Source: Verrucomicrobiota bacterium
Lineage (GTDB): Bacteria > Verrucomicrobiota > Kiritimatiellia > JAAZAB01
Assembly (NCBI GenBank): GCA_018896395.1
Contig: JAHIMN010000282.1
Coordinates: 1-11,284 of the forward strand
Direction of reading: 5' to 3'
Length of the DNA: 11,284 bases
This document shows, in pieces, positions 1-6,056 of this stretch (position 1 is its first letter; the number at the start of each line of letters is the position of its first letter). The translations under genes were made by a program, and so were the position numbers. Under the pieces are notes generated by a model. The model saw nothing but the letters and a program-made list of their open reading frames with translations, was not told the origin of the DNA and searched no databases.

Positions 1-1023
1 CTGCGGGCCATGGAAATGCGCGCGGTACCTGAGCCGGCGATGACGGCAGATACCGATGTGCTGTTGAAGCTGGCGGTGGTCGGCGTATGCGGCTCGGACA
101 TTCATTATTACACGACGGGCAAAATCGGGAGCCAGGTCGTTCAGTATCCGTTCATGGTCGGTCATGAATGCGCCGCGGTGGTGGAGCGGGTAGGGGCGGC
201 CGTGACGCGGGTCAAGCCGGGTGACCGGGTGGCCGTGGAACCCGCCATGGCGTGCGGACAATGCGACCAGTGCCGGAGCGGCCGGTCGCATACCTGCCGC
301 CGGTTGAAGTTTTTGGGGTGCCCCGGCCAGGCCGAGGGGTGTCTGGCCGAGTTCCTCGTGATGCCGCAGGAGTGTTGTTTCCCTATCGAGGAGCGCATGA
401 CTTTTGAACAGGCGGCGCTCTCGGAGCCGTTAGCCATCGGGTTTTATGCGGTGCGCCGTGCGCTGCCCATGAAAGGCGCCCGCGTTGCCATCCTGGGCGC
501 CGGACCGATTGGCCTGAGCGTGCTGGTGTGTGCGCGGGCTATGGGAGCGCACGCGATCTATGTGTCGGATAAAATTGACGCGCGCCTCACGGTGGCGCAG
601 ACCGCCGGTGCCACGTGGATTGGCAACCCGGACCAGGTTGATATCGTCAAAACAGTCAGCGCCCACGAGCCGTTGCTCCTGGATGCCGTCTTCGAATGCT
701 GCGGGGAACAGTCGGCGGTGGATGAGGGGATTGAGCTGGTCCAGCCGGGGGGCAAGCTCATGCTGGTGGGCATTCCGGGGGCGGACCGGGTGTCTTTCGT
801 GATTGACCGTGCGCGCCGCAAGGAGCTGGATATCCGGAATGTGCGCCGGCAGTGTGAATGCCTCCATCCGACCCTGGCGCTGATGGCTTCGGGACTGTTG
901 AAGGCCGACTTCATGATTACCCACCGATTCCGTTTTGACCAGGCCAAGGAAGCTTTCGATCTGGTAGCCGCGTACCGGGATGGGGTGGTAAAGGCGATGA
1001 TACGTTTTAATGATGAAGCATAA
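1..1023 (+). CDS. Zinc-dependent medium-chain alcohol dehydrogenase, sorbitol/L-iditol 2-dehydrogenase type (5' partial)
   Basis: Likely oxidises a polyol or secondary alcohol with NAD+ in the cytoplasm. The frame is open to the window edge. The first ATG (position 10) falls inside the usual N-terminal strand, so the true start lies upstream. Numbered from that ATG, the catalytic zinc ligands are Cys27 (GVCGSD), His52-Glu53 (GHE) and Glu139 (SEPL). The structural zinc lobe is complete with Cys82, Cys85, Cys88 and Cys96. The Rossmann motif GAGPIG is at 163-168, followed by Asp187 at the end of the second strand, which favours NAD over NADP. The C-terminus is of normal length. Family assignment is secure. 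The exact substrate (sorbitol, xylitol, L-threonine or another sugar alcohol) cannot be read from sequence alone. The codon usage and GC-rich third positions match the other plus-strand genes. Confidence 0.93.
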   Translation: MRAMEMRAVPEPAMTADTDVLLKLAVVGVCGSDIHYYTTGKIGSQVVQYPFMVGHECAAVVERVGAAVTRVKPGDRVAVEPAMACGQCDQCRSGRSHTCRRLKFLGCPGQAEGCLAEFLVMPQECCFPIEERMTFEQAALSEPLAIGFYAVRRALPMKGARVAILGAGPIGLSVLVCARAMGAHAIYVSDKIDARLTVAQTAGATWIGNPDQVDIVKTVSAHEPLLLDAVFECCGEQSAVDEGIELVQPGGKLMLVGIPGADRVSFVIDRARRKELDIRNVRRQCECLHPTLALMASGLLKADFMITHRFRFDQAKEAFDLVAAYRDGVVKAMIRFNDEA

Positions 1024-1073
1024 CGGCGGACGGAAGGGACGGAGGGCGGAACAGAGAAGCAAACATCGACTTG

Positions 1074-1099
1074 TCCGCCATAGCTTTAGCGACGGCGGA
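1074..1099. repeat. Inverted repeat (TCCGCC / GGCGGA arms)
   Basis: Six-base perfect arms at 1074-1079 and 1094-1099 flank a 14-base loop that itself contains GCTTTAGC. It has no T-run, so it is not a standard intrinsic terminator. It lies 50 bases after the dehydrogenase stop and could act as an RNA 3' end stem or as a dispersed repeat element. Confidence 0.5.
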
Positions 1100-1107
1100 A
1101 CATCCAA

Positions 1108-1135
1108 CCCTCCTACGCCCGAGCGCTTCGGAGGG
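1108..1135. repeat. Inverted repeat (CCCTCC / GGAGGG arms)
   Basis: Arms at 1108-1113 and 1130-1135 are perfectly complementary. An alternative inner pairing, CCGA (1119-1122) with TCGG (1128-1131), is possible. It follows the previous palindrome after nine bases. There is no T-run on either side. Confidence 0.45.
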
Positions 1136-1142
1136 CAAGCCA

Positions 1143-1163
1143 TCGAACGCCGAACGTCGAATG
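1143..1163. repeat. Degenerate 7-bp tandem repeat, three units (TCGAACG-like)
   Basis: Units read TCGAACG, CCGAACG and TCGAATG back to back, with one change from the first unit in each of the others. This is the first of three unrelated heptamer repeats in this spacer. Confidence 0.6.
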
Positions 1164-1205
1164 CAGGAAAATACAAGGCGGCGGAAGGAGTACGGAGTTC
1201 GCAAA

Positions 1206-1222
1206 AATCAGCAATCAGCAAT
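1206..1222. repeat. 7-bp tandem repeat (AATCAGC, about 2.4 units)
   Basis: Two exact AATCAGC units at 1206-1219 are followed by a partial AAT. It is the second heptamer family in the spacer. Confidence 0.55.
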
Positions 1223-1251
1223 TAGATAATCCGTTATACACCGACCATTTG

Positions 1252-1283
1252 CCATTAACCATTAACCATTCCCCATTGACCAT
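1252..1283. repeat. Degenerate 7-bp tandem repeat (CCATTAA-like, about 4.5 units)
   Basis: Units CCATTAA, CCATTAA, CCATTCC, CCATTGA and a partial CCAT follow each other without gaps and end 17 bases before the smpB start codon. The array takes the place where an smpB promoter or leader would be expected. Confidence 0.65.
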
Positions 1284-1300
1284 ATCTTATCCGGGTCCCC

Positions 1301-1777
1301 ATGCCGCCAGCCACAGAAAATCGTACGCCCCGAATCGTCAACCGCAAGGTGCATCGGGATTATACCGTGCTGGAGCGGTTTGAGACCGGCATTGTACTGC
1401 TGGGGACCGAGGTGAAATCCATTCGCGAGGGGCACGCGGATTTAACGGGCGGCTATGCCGTCGTGGAAGGCGACGCCGTCGTGCTCCGCGATATACACAT
1501 CAAGCCCTTTGAATTCGGCCACCAGTTCAATCACGAACCGCGCCGGCCGCGGCGTCTGCTCCTGCACAAGCATGAAATCAAGCGGCTGGTTGGCAAGGTC
1601 ACGCTCAAAGGCTGTACGCTGATTCCCTTGACCCTGTATTTTAACCGGCGCAGCAAAATCAAGGTCGAGCTCGGCCTCTGCCTGGGCAAGCATACCATTG
1701 ACAAGCGCGAAACAATGAAACGCAAGACGGCCGACCGTGAAGCCGAACGCGCCATGGCCATGCGACGGAAATCATAG
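1301..1777 (+). CDS. smpB: SsrA-binding protein SmpB
   Basis: SmpB binds the tRNA-like domain of tmRNA and delivers it to stalled ribosomes in trans-translation. The 158-residue length is normal. The N-terminal part carries the family pattern NRKVHRDYTVLERFETGIVL, followed by GTEVKSIREG (residues 36-45). The central beta-barrel ends in the LGLCLGKHTIDKRET segment, and the C-terminus is a basic tail of alternating Lys and Arg, which in this family folds into the ribosomal A site. The ATG at 1301 gives the usual short leader before the conserved core. There is no strong Shine-Dalgarno, since the bases just upstream are pyrimidine-rich. The gene stands alone and no tmRNA gene (ssrA) is visible within the window. 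Confidence 0.97.
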   Translation: MPPATENRTPRIVNRKVHRDYTVLERFETGIVLLGTEVKSIREGHADLTGGYAVVEGDAVVLRDIHIKPFEFGHQFNHEPRRPRRLLLHKHEIKRLVGKVTLKGCTLIPLTLYFNRRSKIKVELGLCLGKHTIDKRETMKRKTADREAERAMAMRRKS

Positions 1778-1794
1778 GGCTATTTCAATGCAGG

Positions 1795-1825
1795 CGAGGG
1801 CTTTATCCCTTTACGGAGCCCATCG
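1795..1825 (+). other. Stem-loop downstream of smpB
   Basis: CGAGGGCT (1795-1802) can pair with AGCCCATCG (1817-1825) with a single bulged A, leaving a 14-base loop. It starts 18 bases after the smpB stop and has no following T-run, so a classic intrinsic terminator is unlikely. It could be an RNA 3' end stem, or a relic of intron RNA belonging with the reverse-transcriptase fragment just downstream. Nothing in the sequence decides between these. Confidence 0.35.
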
Positions 1826-1857
1826 GAAACTCTGCCAACCTGATTGTAATACCTTGA

Positions 1858-2034
1858 TTTTGTACGAACATCAGCGAGTCGCCGGGAGTGGATGGGATGA
1901 CCATCACGGAATTCCCGGACTTCATACGTTTGCCGCAATGGGCACAGGTGCGGGAAGCGCTGGAGAAAGGCACGTACTGGCCGCAACCCGTCCGACGGGT
2001 GTATATTTCGAAAGACGGGGGAGGCAAACCGTGA
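1858..2034 (+). pseudogene. Group II intron-type reverse transcriptase/maturase, N-terminal fragment
   Basis: In frame 1 the stretch 1879-2031 encodes a recognisable start of a group II intron RT domain. It has SPGVDGMTITEFPDF, then a helix with WAQVREALEKGTYWPQPVRR, then VYISKDGGGKP. In intact maturases these motifs precede RPLGIP and the catalytic YADD palm, neither of which is present: a TGA follows at 2032. Upstream, the expected N-terminal helix is broken by a TGA at 1855. A plausible continuation (VRTSA) sits in another frame just before, which suggests a small indel. No start codon or intron domain V/VI could be identified. It is a short dead remnant. Its strand is opposite to the kinase fragment that replaces its 3' part. 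It is too short to assign to an intron class. Confidence 0.8.
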
Positions 2035-2440
2035 ATGTTGTGCCTCCTCCCGGCACCGATTTAACGGCCAGACGTCCACCATGCTCCTCAATAATTTTTC
2101 GTGTAACAGAAAGCCCCAAGCCCGTCCCTTTCGATCCCTTGGTGCTGAAGAAAGGTTGGCATAGTTTCGCTTGGACTTCCTGACTCATTCCGGGTCCATC
2201 ATCCGACACGCAGATCTCCGCAAACTTATCGCCTGTCTTTCGATAAGCGATTTCGACCTTGCCTTTGCCTTTCTCTGCACAGGCGTCAACGGCATTTGCG
2301 ACGAGGTTCAACACACATCGTTGAATTCCCGACGCATCCACCCGGGCACTGAGGTTAACTTCATCCCGCATCGAAACTTCGACGCCCCGCCCGGCCGCCG
2401 ACTCCTTCACCATCAGACATACGCCGGTCAGCATGATCAC
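1922..2440 (-). pseudogene. Sensor histidine kinase fragment (HATPase_c domain only)
   Basis: This open frame carries a near-complete HATPase_c domain. It has an N box (NLVANAVDA, residues 45-53), a G1 box (DDGPGM, 80-85), an F box (PFFSTKG, 96-102) and a G2 box (GTGLGL, 105-110), and ends with GGGTTFTVCLPR (131-142). The dimerisation/phosphoacceptor helices with the conserved His are missing, as is any sensor domain, so it cannot autophosphorylate. Homology ends near 2015. The last 30 residues (1922-2014) are antisense of the reverse-transcriptase fragment and not kinase sequence. The only usable start is a GTG at 2438-2440, with no ribosome binding site at a proper distance. It lies downstream of the phosphotransacylase in the same direction and probably was once part of that operon. 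Kinase identity is certain; its status as a broken gene is highly likely. Confidence 0.85.
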
Positions 2441-2475
2441 CGGTATCCCCTTTGTCGCTTTCCTCCTTTCGAACG
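2426..2475 (-). pseudogene. Receiver-domain-like scrap with orphan Shine-Dalgarno
   Basis: In the kinase frame, the codons upstream of the kinase homology encode KGIPVIMLTG, the hallmark strand of response-regulator receiver domains (PVIMLT). The receiver's phosphoacceptor Asp and the rest of its fold are absent. A strong AGGAGG (2467-2462 on the minus strand) stands just after the phosphotransacylase stop, but no start codon follows within 5-12 bases. This suggests that a deletion joined the translation start of a two-component gene to internal receiver sequence and then to kinase sequence. The motif is short, so a chance match is possible. Confidence 0.45.
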
Positions 2476-3486
2476 TTAGTAATGCACCTTCCCGATCTTC
2501 AATTGCAGCGCACGCTTGATGTTGACCATGAGTACCGCGCCGGCAACTGAGAGCATCTTCGACTCCATGCTGTCTGCACGGCTCGTCAGAACAACCGGAA
2601 CCTTTGCACCAACGAGCAGCCCCACCAACCTGCAGGATGAAAAATAGACAAGCGATTTCGCAAGCATGTTCCCTGCCTCTATATTCGGGACAAGCAGGAT
2701 GTCAGCGTCACCCGCCACAGGGCCGCCAATCTTCTTGTGACACGCGGCCTCCGCGGATATCGCGTTGTCCAGCGCAAACGGGCCGTCAACCGTGCAAGCG
2801 GGGACAAACTGAGCCCGATTCGCCATCGCTGCCAGGGCCGCAGCATCCAGGGTAGCCGGCATTGCAGGGTTTACAAGTTCTACCGCTGCCATCACCGCAA
2901 CCTTTGGTTTCATGACACCGAAGATATTCGCCAGATGCACAGCATTCAGCAGTATCGCGGCCTTCTGTTCAAGATTCGGGGCTATGTTCATGGCCCCGTC
3001 CGTGATGAATACCAACTTGTTCTTCTCGCGGATCTCGGCCACAAAGACGTGACTCATGATAGACCCGGTGCGCAGACCGTACTCTTTGTTGAGGACGCCC
3101 CTGAGAAAATCATCGGTATGAATGTAACCCTTCATCAGGATGTCTGCTTCCTCGGCAAATACCATCCTAACAGCCCTTGCCACAGCCCTCAGCGGGTCCG
3201 CCTCGGCTACTACGGTCATTCCGTCCAGAGAGGACTTACAGGCCTCCGCAGCCTTGTGTATCCCGCGTTCGTCTCCAACCAATACGGCTTCCGCAATGTT
3301 CCGCTTCCTCGCCTCCGCCATGGCATGGATGACGGAAGCATCCTGGGCAACAGCAACCACCACCTTTCGCAAGGGTTGCTTTTCAACAAGCCTGAGCAAA
3401 GCATTAAAGTCTTTTATACAATCTCTCTTTCTCAACACGGTTATGTGGCACAGCAAGAATATACCACGTTTCCCCTTTGCAGTCAA
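2476..3486 (-). CDS. Phosphate acetyl/butyryltransferase family protein
   Basis: Catalyses exchange of an acyl group between CoA and phosphate (acetyl-, propionyl- or butyryl-phosphate formation) in the cytoplasm. The PTA/PTB fold is visible throughout: VVVAVAQDASVIHAMAEA and AEAVLVGDE near the N-terminus, LMKGYIHTDDFLRGVL in the middle, then FITDGAMNIAPN, and the C-terminal signature DILLVPNIEAGNMLAKSL. The overall pattern resembles phosphate butyryltransferase (Ptb) more than Pta. The first ATG (3486) gives 336 residues, about 25 more than usual, and it overlaps the -35 box of a good promoter. The true start is therefore probably GTG at 3438 or a nearby codon, since family members begin close to IKDFNALL. 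No acyl kinase is adjacent. The kinase debris directly downstream suggests a former regulated operon. Substrate chain length cannot be decided from sequence. Confidence 0.9.
   Translation of the reverse strand: MTAKGKRGIFLLCHITVLRKRDCIKDFNALLRLVEKQPLRKVVVAVAQDASVIHAMAEARKRNIAEAVLVGDERGIHKAAEACKSSLDGMTVVAEADPLRAVARAVRMVFAEEADILMKGYIHTDDFLRGVLNKEYGLRTGSIMSHVFVAEIREKNKLVFITDGAMNIAPNLEQKAAILLNAVHLANIFGVMKPKVAVMAAVELVNPAMPATLDAAALAAMANRAQFVPACTVDGPFALDNAISAEAACHKKIGGPVAGDADILLVPNIEAGNMLAKSLVYFSSCRLVGLLVGAKVPVVLTSRADSMESKMLSVAGAVLMVNIKRALQLKIGKVHY
3458..3486 (-). promoter_or_regulatory. Sigma70-type promoter for the phosphotransacylase gene
   Basis: On the minus strand TTGACT (3486-3481) is followed after exactly 17 bases by TATATT (3463-3458), each one mismatch from consensus. 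Transcription would begin near 3451, inside the longest possible reading frame, which argues for a downstream start codon. A second TTGACT lies 32 bases upstream (3518-3513 on the minus strand). Confidence 0.6.
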
Positions 3487-3535
3487 ATGGAACTGAGATC
3501 TGAGTCAATTTTTATATTCCAAAATCTTGGAGTCT

Positions 3536-3556
3536 AAAAACCGGCAATTTGCGCCG
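3536..3556 (-). terminator. Possible weak intrinsic terminator (minus strand)
   Basis: Read on the minus strand, CGGC (3556-3553) and GCCG (3545-3542) form a 4-bp GC stem around a 7-base loop, followed within two bases by five T's (3540-3536). It would end transcripts from the flavodoxin/membrane-protein genes before the phosphotransacylase promoter. The stem is short. Confidence 0.35.
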
Positions 3557-3644
3557 TTATTTCTAAGTTCATGTACAGGAATTTCAATCCAGTTAATTAA
3601 TCAGCTTTCGCGTTCCTTTCGCGCGGTTCGCGGGCAAACTCTTT

Positions 3645-3672
3645 GGATTTCGATATTCGGATTTCGAATTTA
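3645..3672. repeat. Degenerate 7-bp tandem repeat, four units (GGATTTC-like)
   Basis: Units GGATTTC, GATATTC, GGATTTC and GAATTTA are contiguous. The repeat again has a 7-bp period, like the three arrays before smpB. It supplies the stop codon of the neighbouring minus-strand membrane protein. The sequence before it (3607-3632) has three spaced TTCGCG words. Confidence 0.6.
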
Positions 3673-4056
3673 GGTTGCGGGCACAGCCCGCGTTAGGAAG
3701 GTTAATAAGGATGATTGAATCCATTTGAATTGGGCCAATGCCACGATCACCAGTGTGTAGAAGAGCGAAATCAGGAAGAAGCGCCTGAGCGAAATTCTTT
3801 GCACCGTTTGACGAAGCAGTTTGCGGGCGCTGATGTGCATGCCGAGCAGGCCGATCAGGTTTGTAGCCCAATACGTTCCGACAAAAGCAAACAAGAATAA
3901 TCGCTGGTCAAGGACCGCCACCAGTTGAGCGGCCAGATACGCTATGGGTAAATTGACCACGGCGTCGTTCCACCAGCTGATCGGTGACAGCGTAAAGCTT
4001 ATAGCGAACAAGCTTCCCCATGCCAGGCGCCGCAAATCATCGTTTGTACGCGTCAT
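3670..4056 (-). CDS. Small multi-pass membrane protein of unknown function
   Basis: A 128-residue protein with about four hydrophobic segments (roughly residues 11-26, 32-49, 53-72 and 92-109) separated by short basic loops (ARKLLRQTVQR, SLRR). These basic loops suggest a cytoplasmic connection between segments 3 and 4. I do not recognise a named family. The SPISWWND motif (residues 24-31) between segments 1 and 2 is the most distinctive feature. The start at ATG 4056 has no clear ribosome binding site. The last residues (RAVPAT) and the stop are encoded within a palindrome and heptamer repeat, so the original C-terminus may have been different. It lies 50 bases downstream of the flavodoxin gene on the same strand and may be co-transcribed. 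Confidence 0.65.
   Translation of the reverse strand: MTRTNDDLRRLAWGSLFAISFTLSPISWWNDAVVNLPIAYLAAQLVAVLDQRLFLFAFVGTYWATNLIGLLGMHISARKLLRQTVQRISLRRFFLISLFYTLVIVALAQFKWIQSSLLTFLTRAVPAT
3677..3691. repeat. Perfect palindrome GCGGGC-ACA-GCCCGC
   Basis: Six-base perfect arms surround a 3-base loop at the 3' end of the membrane-protein gene. Its minus-strand sequence shares the 11-mer GCTGTGCCCGC with position 4059-4069, which links it to the REP-like elements elsewhere in the window. Confidence 0.6.
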
Positions 4057-4063
4057 GTGCTGT

Positions 4064-4103
4064 GCCCGCCTGCATGGGTGCCAAAATATTGCTTGGCGCG
4101 GGC
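4064..4103. repeat. REP-like nested hairpin after the flavodoxin gene
   Basis: Outer arms GCCCGC (4064-4069) and GCGGGC (4098-4103) enclose inner arms GCCAA (4080-4084) and TTGGC (4093-4097), with a 10-base bulge on one side. It begins three bases beyond the flavodoxin stop and contains the 10-mer CCCGCCTGCA (4065-4074), which recurs at 4593 and 9561. It may stabilise the flavodoxin mRNA or separate it from the membrane-protein gene. Confidence 0.55.
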
Positions 4104-4106
4104 GGC

Positions 4107-4547
4107 TTACGTCGCCACGGCGGCCGCCAGCTTGATGCCGAGCGCTTTCAAGTCGGCGGCCTTCTTCCCATCAGGATGGCCTTTGACCAGCACCGCGTTG
4201 ACGGCTTTCCTGAGCTTGAACTTCTGGGCCAATGATTCGATGCTCTGAATGGCTTTTCCGCCGCCGCCATGAGTTAGAAAGGCGACATAAGGTTTGCCTG
4301 TGATCTGGTTCTGCGTCGGATAAAATGCGCGATCAAGGAAATCCTTGAGTCCGCCGCCCATGTAACTGAAAGCGTCGTAGGAACCCAGGGCCACCGCCTG
4401 GCAATTCAACAGGTCGGCCGGCTGTGCTTCGAAGCCGTTTTTGACCAGTACGGTGGCCCCGGTGGATCGGGCGCCTTCCGCCACCGCTTCAGCCGCTGCC
4501 TTCGTGTTGCCCGACAGACTGCAATAGACCACCAGTATTTTTGACAT
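4107..4547 (-). CDS. Flavodoxin-like (FMN-binding) protein
   Basis: A 146-residue flavodoxin-fold protein that probably binds FMN and moves electrons between cytoplasmic partners. The phosphate-binding loop is CSLSGNTK (residues 9-16), directly after the first strand ILVVY. The second FMN-contacting loop is GSYDAFSYMGGGLKDFLDRA. The third, FLTHGGGGKAI, is where classical flavodoxins and flavodoxin-like domains contact the isoalloxazine. The length is typical of short-chain flavodoxins. ATG 4547 is supported by AAAGGA about eight bases upstream. The sequence could equally be a stand-alone flavodoxin-like oxidoreductase. The partner enzyme is not in this window. Confidence 0.88.
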   Translation of the reverse strand: MSKILVVYCSLSGNTKAAAEAVAEGARSTGATVLVKNGFEAQPADLLNCQAVALGSYDAFSYMGGGLKDFLDRAFYPTQNQITGKPYVAFLTHGGGGKAIQSIESLAQKFKLRKAVNAVLVKGHPDGKKAADLKALGIKLAAAVAT

Positions 4548-4796
4548 GGCGTTATTCCTTTCGCATAGATGCGGTTACTTGTTGCTATCCAGCCCGCCTG
4601 CAATCCGTCGGCTGACGGATAGCACTACGGGCAGGCAATTCAGACTGAAACAAGCATACCGCGGATATCAAGCCGATGCAAGTCGGCTGTCCCGATCCGA
4701 TGCCCGGGCAAGTGGGCGGCATTGTTTTCCAAACTGTTCTTGACGCTAAAAACTTAATCCCGCAGAGTATATTGCGCTTTCAACCCGGGGGGAACC
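4548..4796. other. Divergent spacer between the flavodoxin and lplT-like genes
   Basis: This 249-base spacer separates two divergently transcribed genes. It holds one large REP-like palindrome (listed separately) and a short stem GCCGA/TCGGC (4672-4676 with 4683-4687). No small gene was seen. A minus-strand TTGCAT, 17 bases, TATGCT lies near 4660-4690 and could be a weak flavodoxin promoter. Confidence 0.5.
4593..4636. repeat. REP-like nested palindrome
   Basis: Outer arms GCCTGC (4596-4601) and GCAGGC (4631-4636) enclose a perfect 7-bp inner stem, ATCCGTC (4603-4609) with GACGGAT (4614-4620), and a 4-base loop. It begins with the shared 10-mer CCCGCCTGCA (4593-4602). Confidence 0.65.
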
Positions 4797-6056
4797 ATGA
4801 CCGATGCGGGCCAACTCGAAGCGATCCGTAAAGCGCGCGGTAAATTCATCTGCATGGCCTCCACCTTTTCGCTGGGGGTTTTCAACGATAACTTCTATAA
4901 ACAGGCGGCCCTGCTGATGATTGTAAGCGCGGGCCGGAGCGACATGCAGGGTTACGCGCTCGCGATCTATACACTCCCCTTCATCGTGCTGGCCGCGCCA
5001 GCCGGGTGGATGGCCGACCGTTTCGCCAAGCGCAAGGTGGTCATCGGCGCCAAGTGGATGGAACTTATTGCCATGCTTTTTGGCGCCGCCGGCATCTGTA
5101 CCGGCAACTGGATTCTGATTTTTTCCATGCTGGCAATCATGGGTGCCCAGTCCGCTTTCTTCAGTCCCGCGCTCAACAGTTCCATCCCGGAACTTTATCC
5201 ATCCTTTTACGTCATACGTGCCAACGGTATCCTGCGCATGGCGGTAACCTTCGCCATCCTCGGCGGCATCGCCCTGGGCGGCTTTGCGCTGGATCGCAAG
5301 GGAACAGGCTGGCACAACATCCCGCTCGGTCAGTTGACCGTAGCCGTCGGCGTCATGGGGGTGGCCCTGGCGGGATTAATCATGAGTATTGGGGTGCCGC
5401 GTCGGCCGGCCGCCGACCCCTCCGCGAAGTTTCCCTGGAGCGGACCGGCCGCCACGATCCGCAAACTCTGGGCCACGCGCCTTGATCCCCTGCTGGCGCT
5501 CACCATCGGCGCCAGCGTCTTCATCTGGTTCCTCGGTTCGCTCCAGGTTCTGCTCATCAATCCGCTCGGCATTCAGCAGTTCGGGCTAAGCAAAAGCATG
5601 ACCAGTTTCCTGATTGTAGCCCAACTGGTCGGAATCGGCATCGGGGGCCTGCTGAGCAGTTATATCGCTGTCGGCCCCAAATGGCATCGCGTGGTCACCT
5701 GTTCCGGTATCCTTTTCTCCATCCTGATGATGGCGATGGTAATCATCCCCCGATTTCCAGCGTCCCTGCACCTGAGTGTGTTATTTGTGATGATCGCCGC
5801 CATCGGCATTACCGGCGGGATTTTCCTTGTTCCCGTTGAAAGCTTCATCCAGGTCCGGCCCGCACCGAAGGAAAAAGGATCCATCCTGGCGGCGGCCAAC
5901 TTCGTGGTCTTCACAGGCATTATGCTCTCCGGCCTGATCTCGAATATCTTCAATAAGTATCTAACGCCCATTACGAGTTTCGGCGTGACCGGCGTGCTTG
6001 CGCTTCTGGTCAGCGTCTGGCTTCACATCATGTATATTCGGAAGGAGAAAGCATGA
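4797..6056 (+). CDS. lplT: LplT-like MFS transporter (lysophospholipid transporter family)
   Basis: A 419-residue major-facilitator protein with about twelve predicted membrane segments. In the E. coli system LplT flips lysophospholipids across the inner membrane so that Aas can re-acylate them. The FNDNFYKQ motif at residues 29-36 is typical of the LplT/Aas-type MFS subfamily, and GWMADRFAKRK (70-80) is the MFS loop 2-3 motif A. ATG 4797 is preceded by a G-rich ribosome binding site (GGGGGGA). The stop overlaps the start of the acyltransferase by four bases (ATGA), so the two are translationally coupled. This same pairing is fused or adjacent in many bacteria. Its identity is supported jointly by the motif and the neighbour. 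The transported lipid is inferred, and the symbol is given on that basis. Confidence 0.85.
   Translation: MTDAGQLEAIRKARGKFICMASTFSLGVFNDNFYKQAALLMIVSAGRSDMQGYALAIYTLPFIVLAAPAGWMADRFAKRKVVIGAKWMELIAMLFGAAGICTGNWILIFSMLAIMGAQSAFFSPALNSSIPELYPSFYVIRANGILRMAVTFAILGGIALGGFALDRKGTGWHNIPLGQLTVAVGVMGVALAGLIMSIGVPRRPAADPSAKFPWSGPAATIRKLWATRLDPLLALTIGASVFIWFLGSLQVLLINPLGIQQFGLSKSMTSFLIVAQLVGIGIGGLLSSYIAVGPKWHRVVTCSGILFSILMMAMVIIPRFPASLHLSVLFVMIAAIGITGGIFLVPVESFIQVRPAPKEKGSILAAANFVVFTGIMLSGLISNIFNKYLTPITSFGVTGVLALLVSVWLHIMYIRKEKA

Larger units (their letters stand above)
1024..1300. other. Gene-free spacer rich in palindromes and 7-bp tandem repeats
   Basis: No credible gene is present between the dehydrogenase stop and smpB. 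ORFs called here on either strand are repeat-derived and have no recognisable domain. The spacer contains two palindromes and three distinct families of degenerate heptamer tandem repeats, listed separately. GC content falls towards the smpB side. No convincing sigma70 promoter for smpB was found in it. Confidence 0.7.

Noticed and set aside
430..1221. Long minus-strand reading frame opposite the dehydrogenase
   Set aside because: It is antisense to a clearly conserved gene, is rich in Arg, Pro and His, and has no recognisable domain.
1143..1283. CRISPR array
   Set aside because: Repeat units are seven bases with no spacers, and no cas genes are present.
1778..2030. Possible tmRNA (ssrA) gene next to smpB
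   Set aside because: No tRNA-like ends, no tag-peptide reading frame and no characteristic start were found. The region instead holds RT debris.
1858..2034. Retron or diversity-generating element RT
   Set aside because: The motif order and wording match group II intron maturases. No msr/msd, template repeat or accessory gene is present.
2737..3537. Long plus-strand frame opposite the phosphotransacylase
   Set aside because: Shadow frame of a conserved gene. The composition is unlike a real protein and there is no ribosome binding site.
4740..4773. TTGACG and TATATT as a promoter for the lplT-like gene
   Set aside because: The spacing is 22 bases, outside the workable range for sigma70 promoters. 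No better -35 fits the TATATT.
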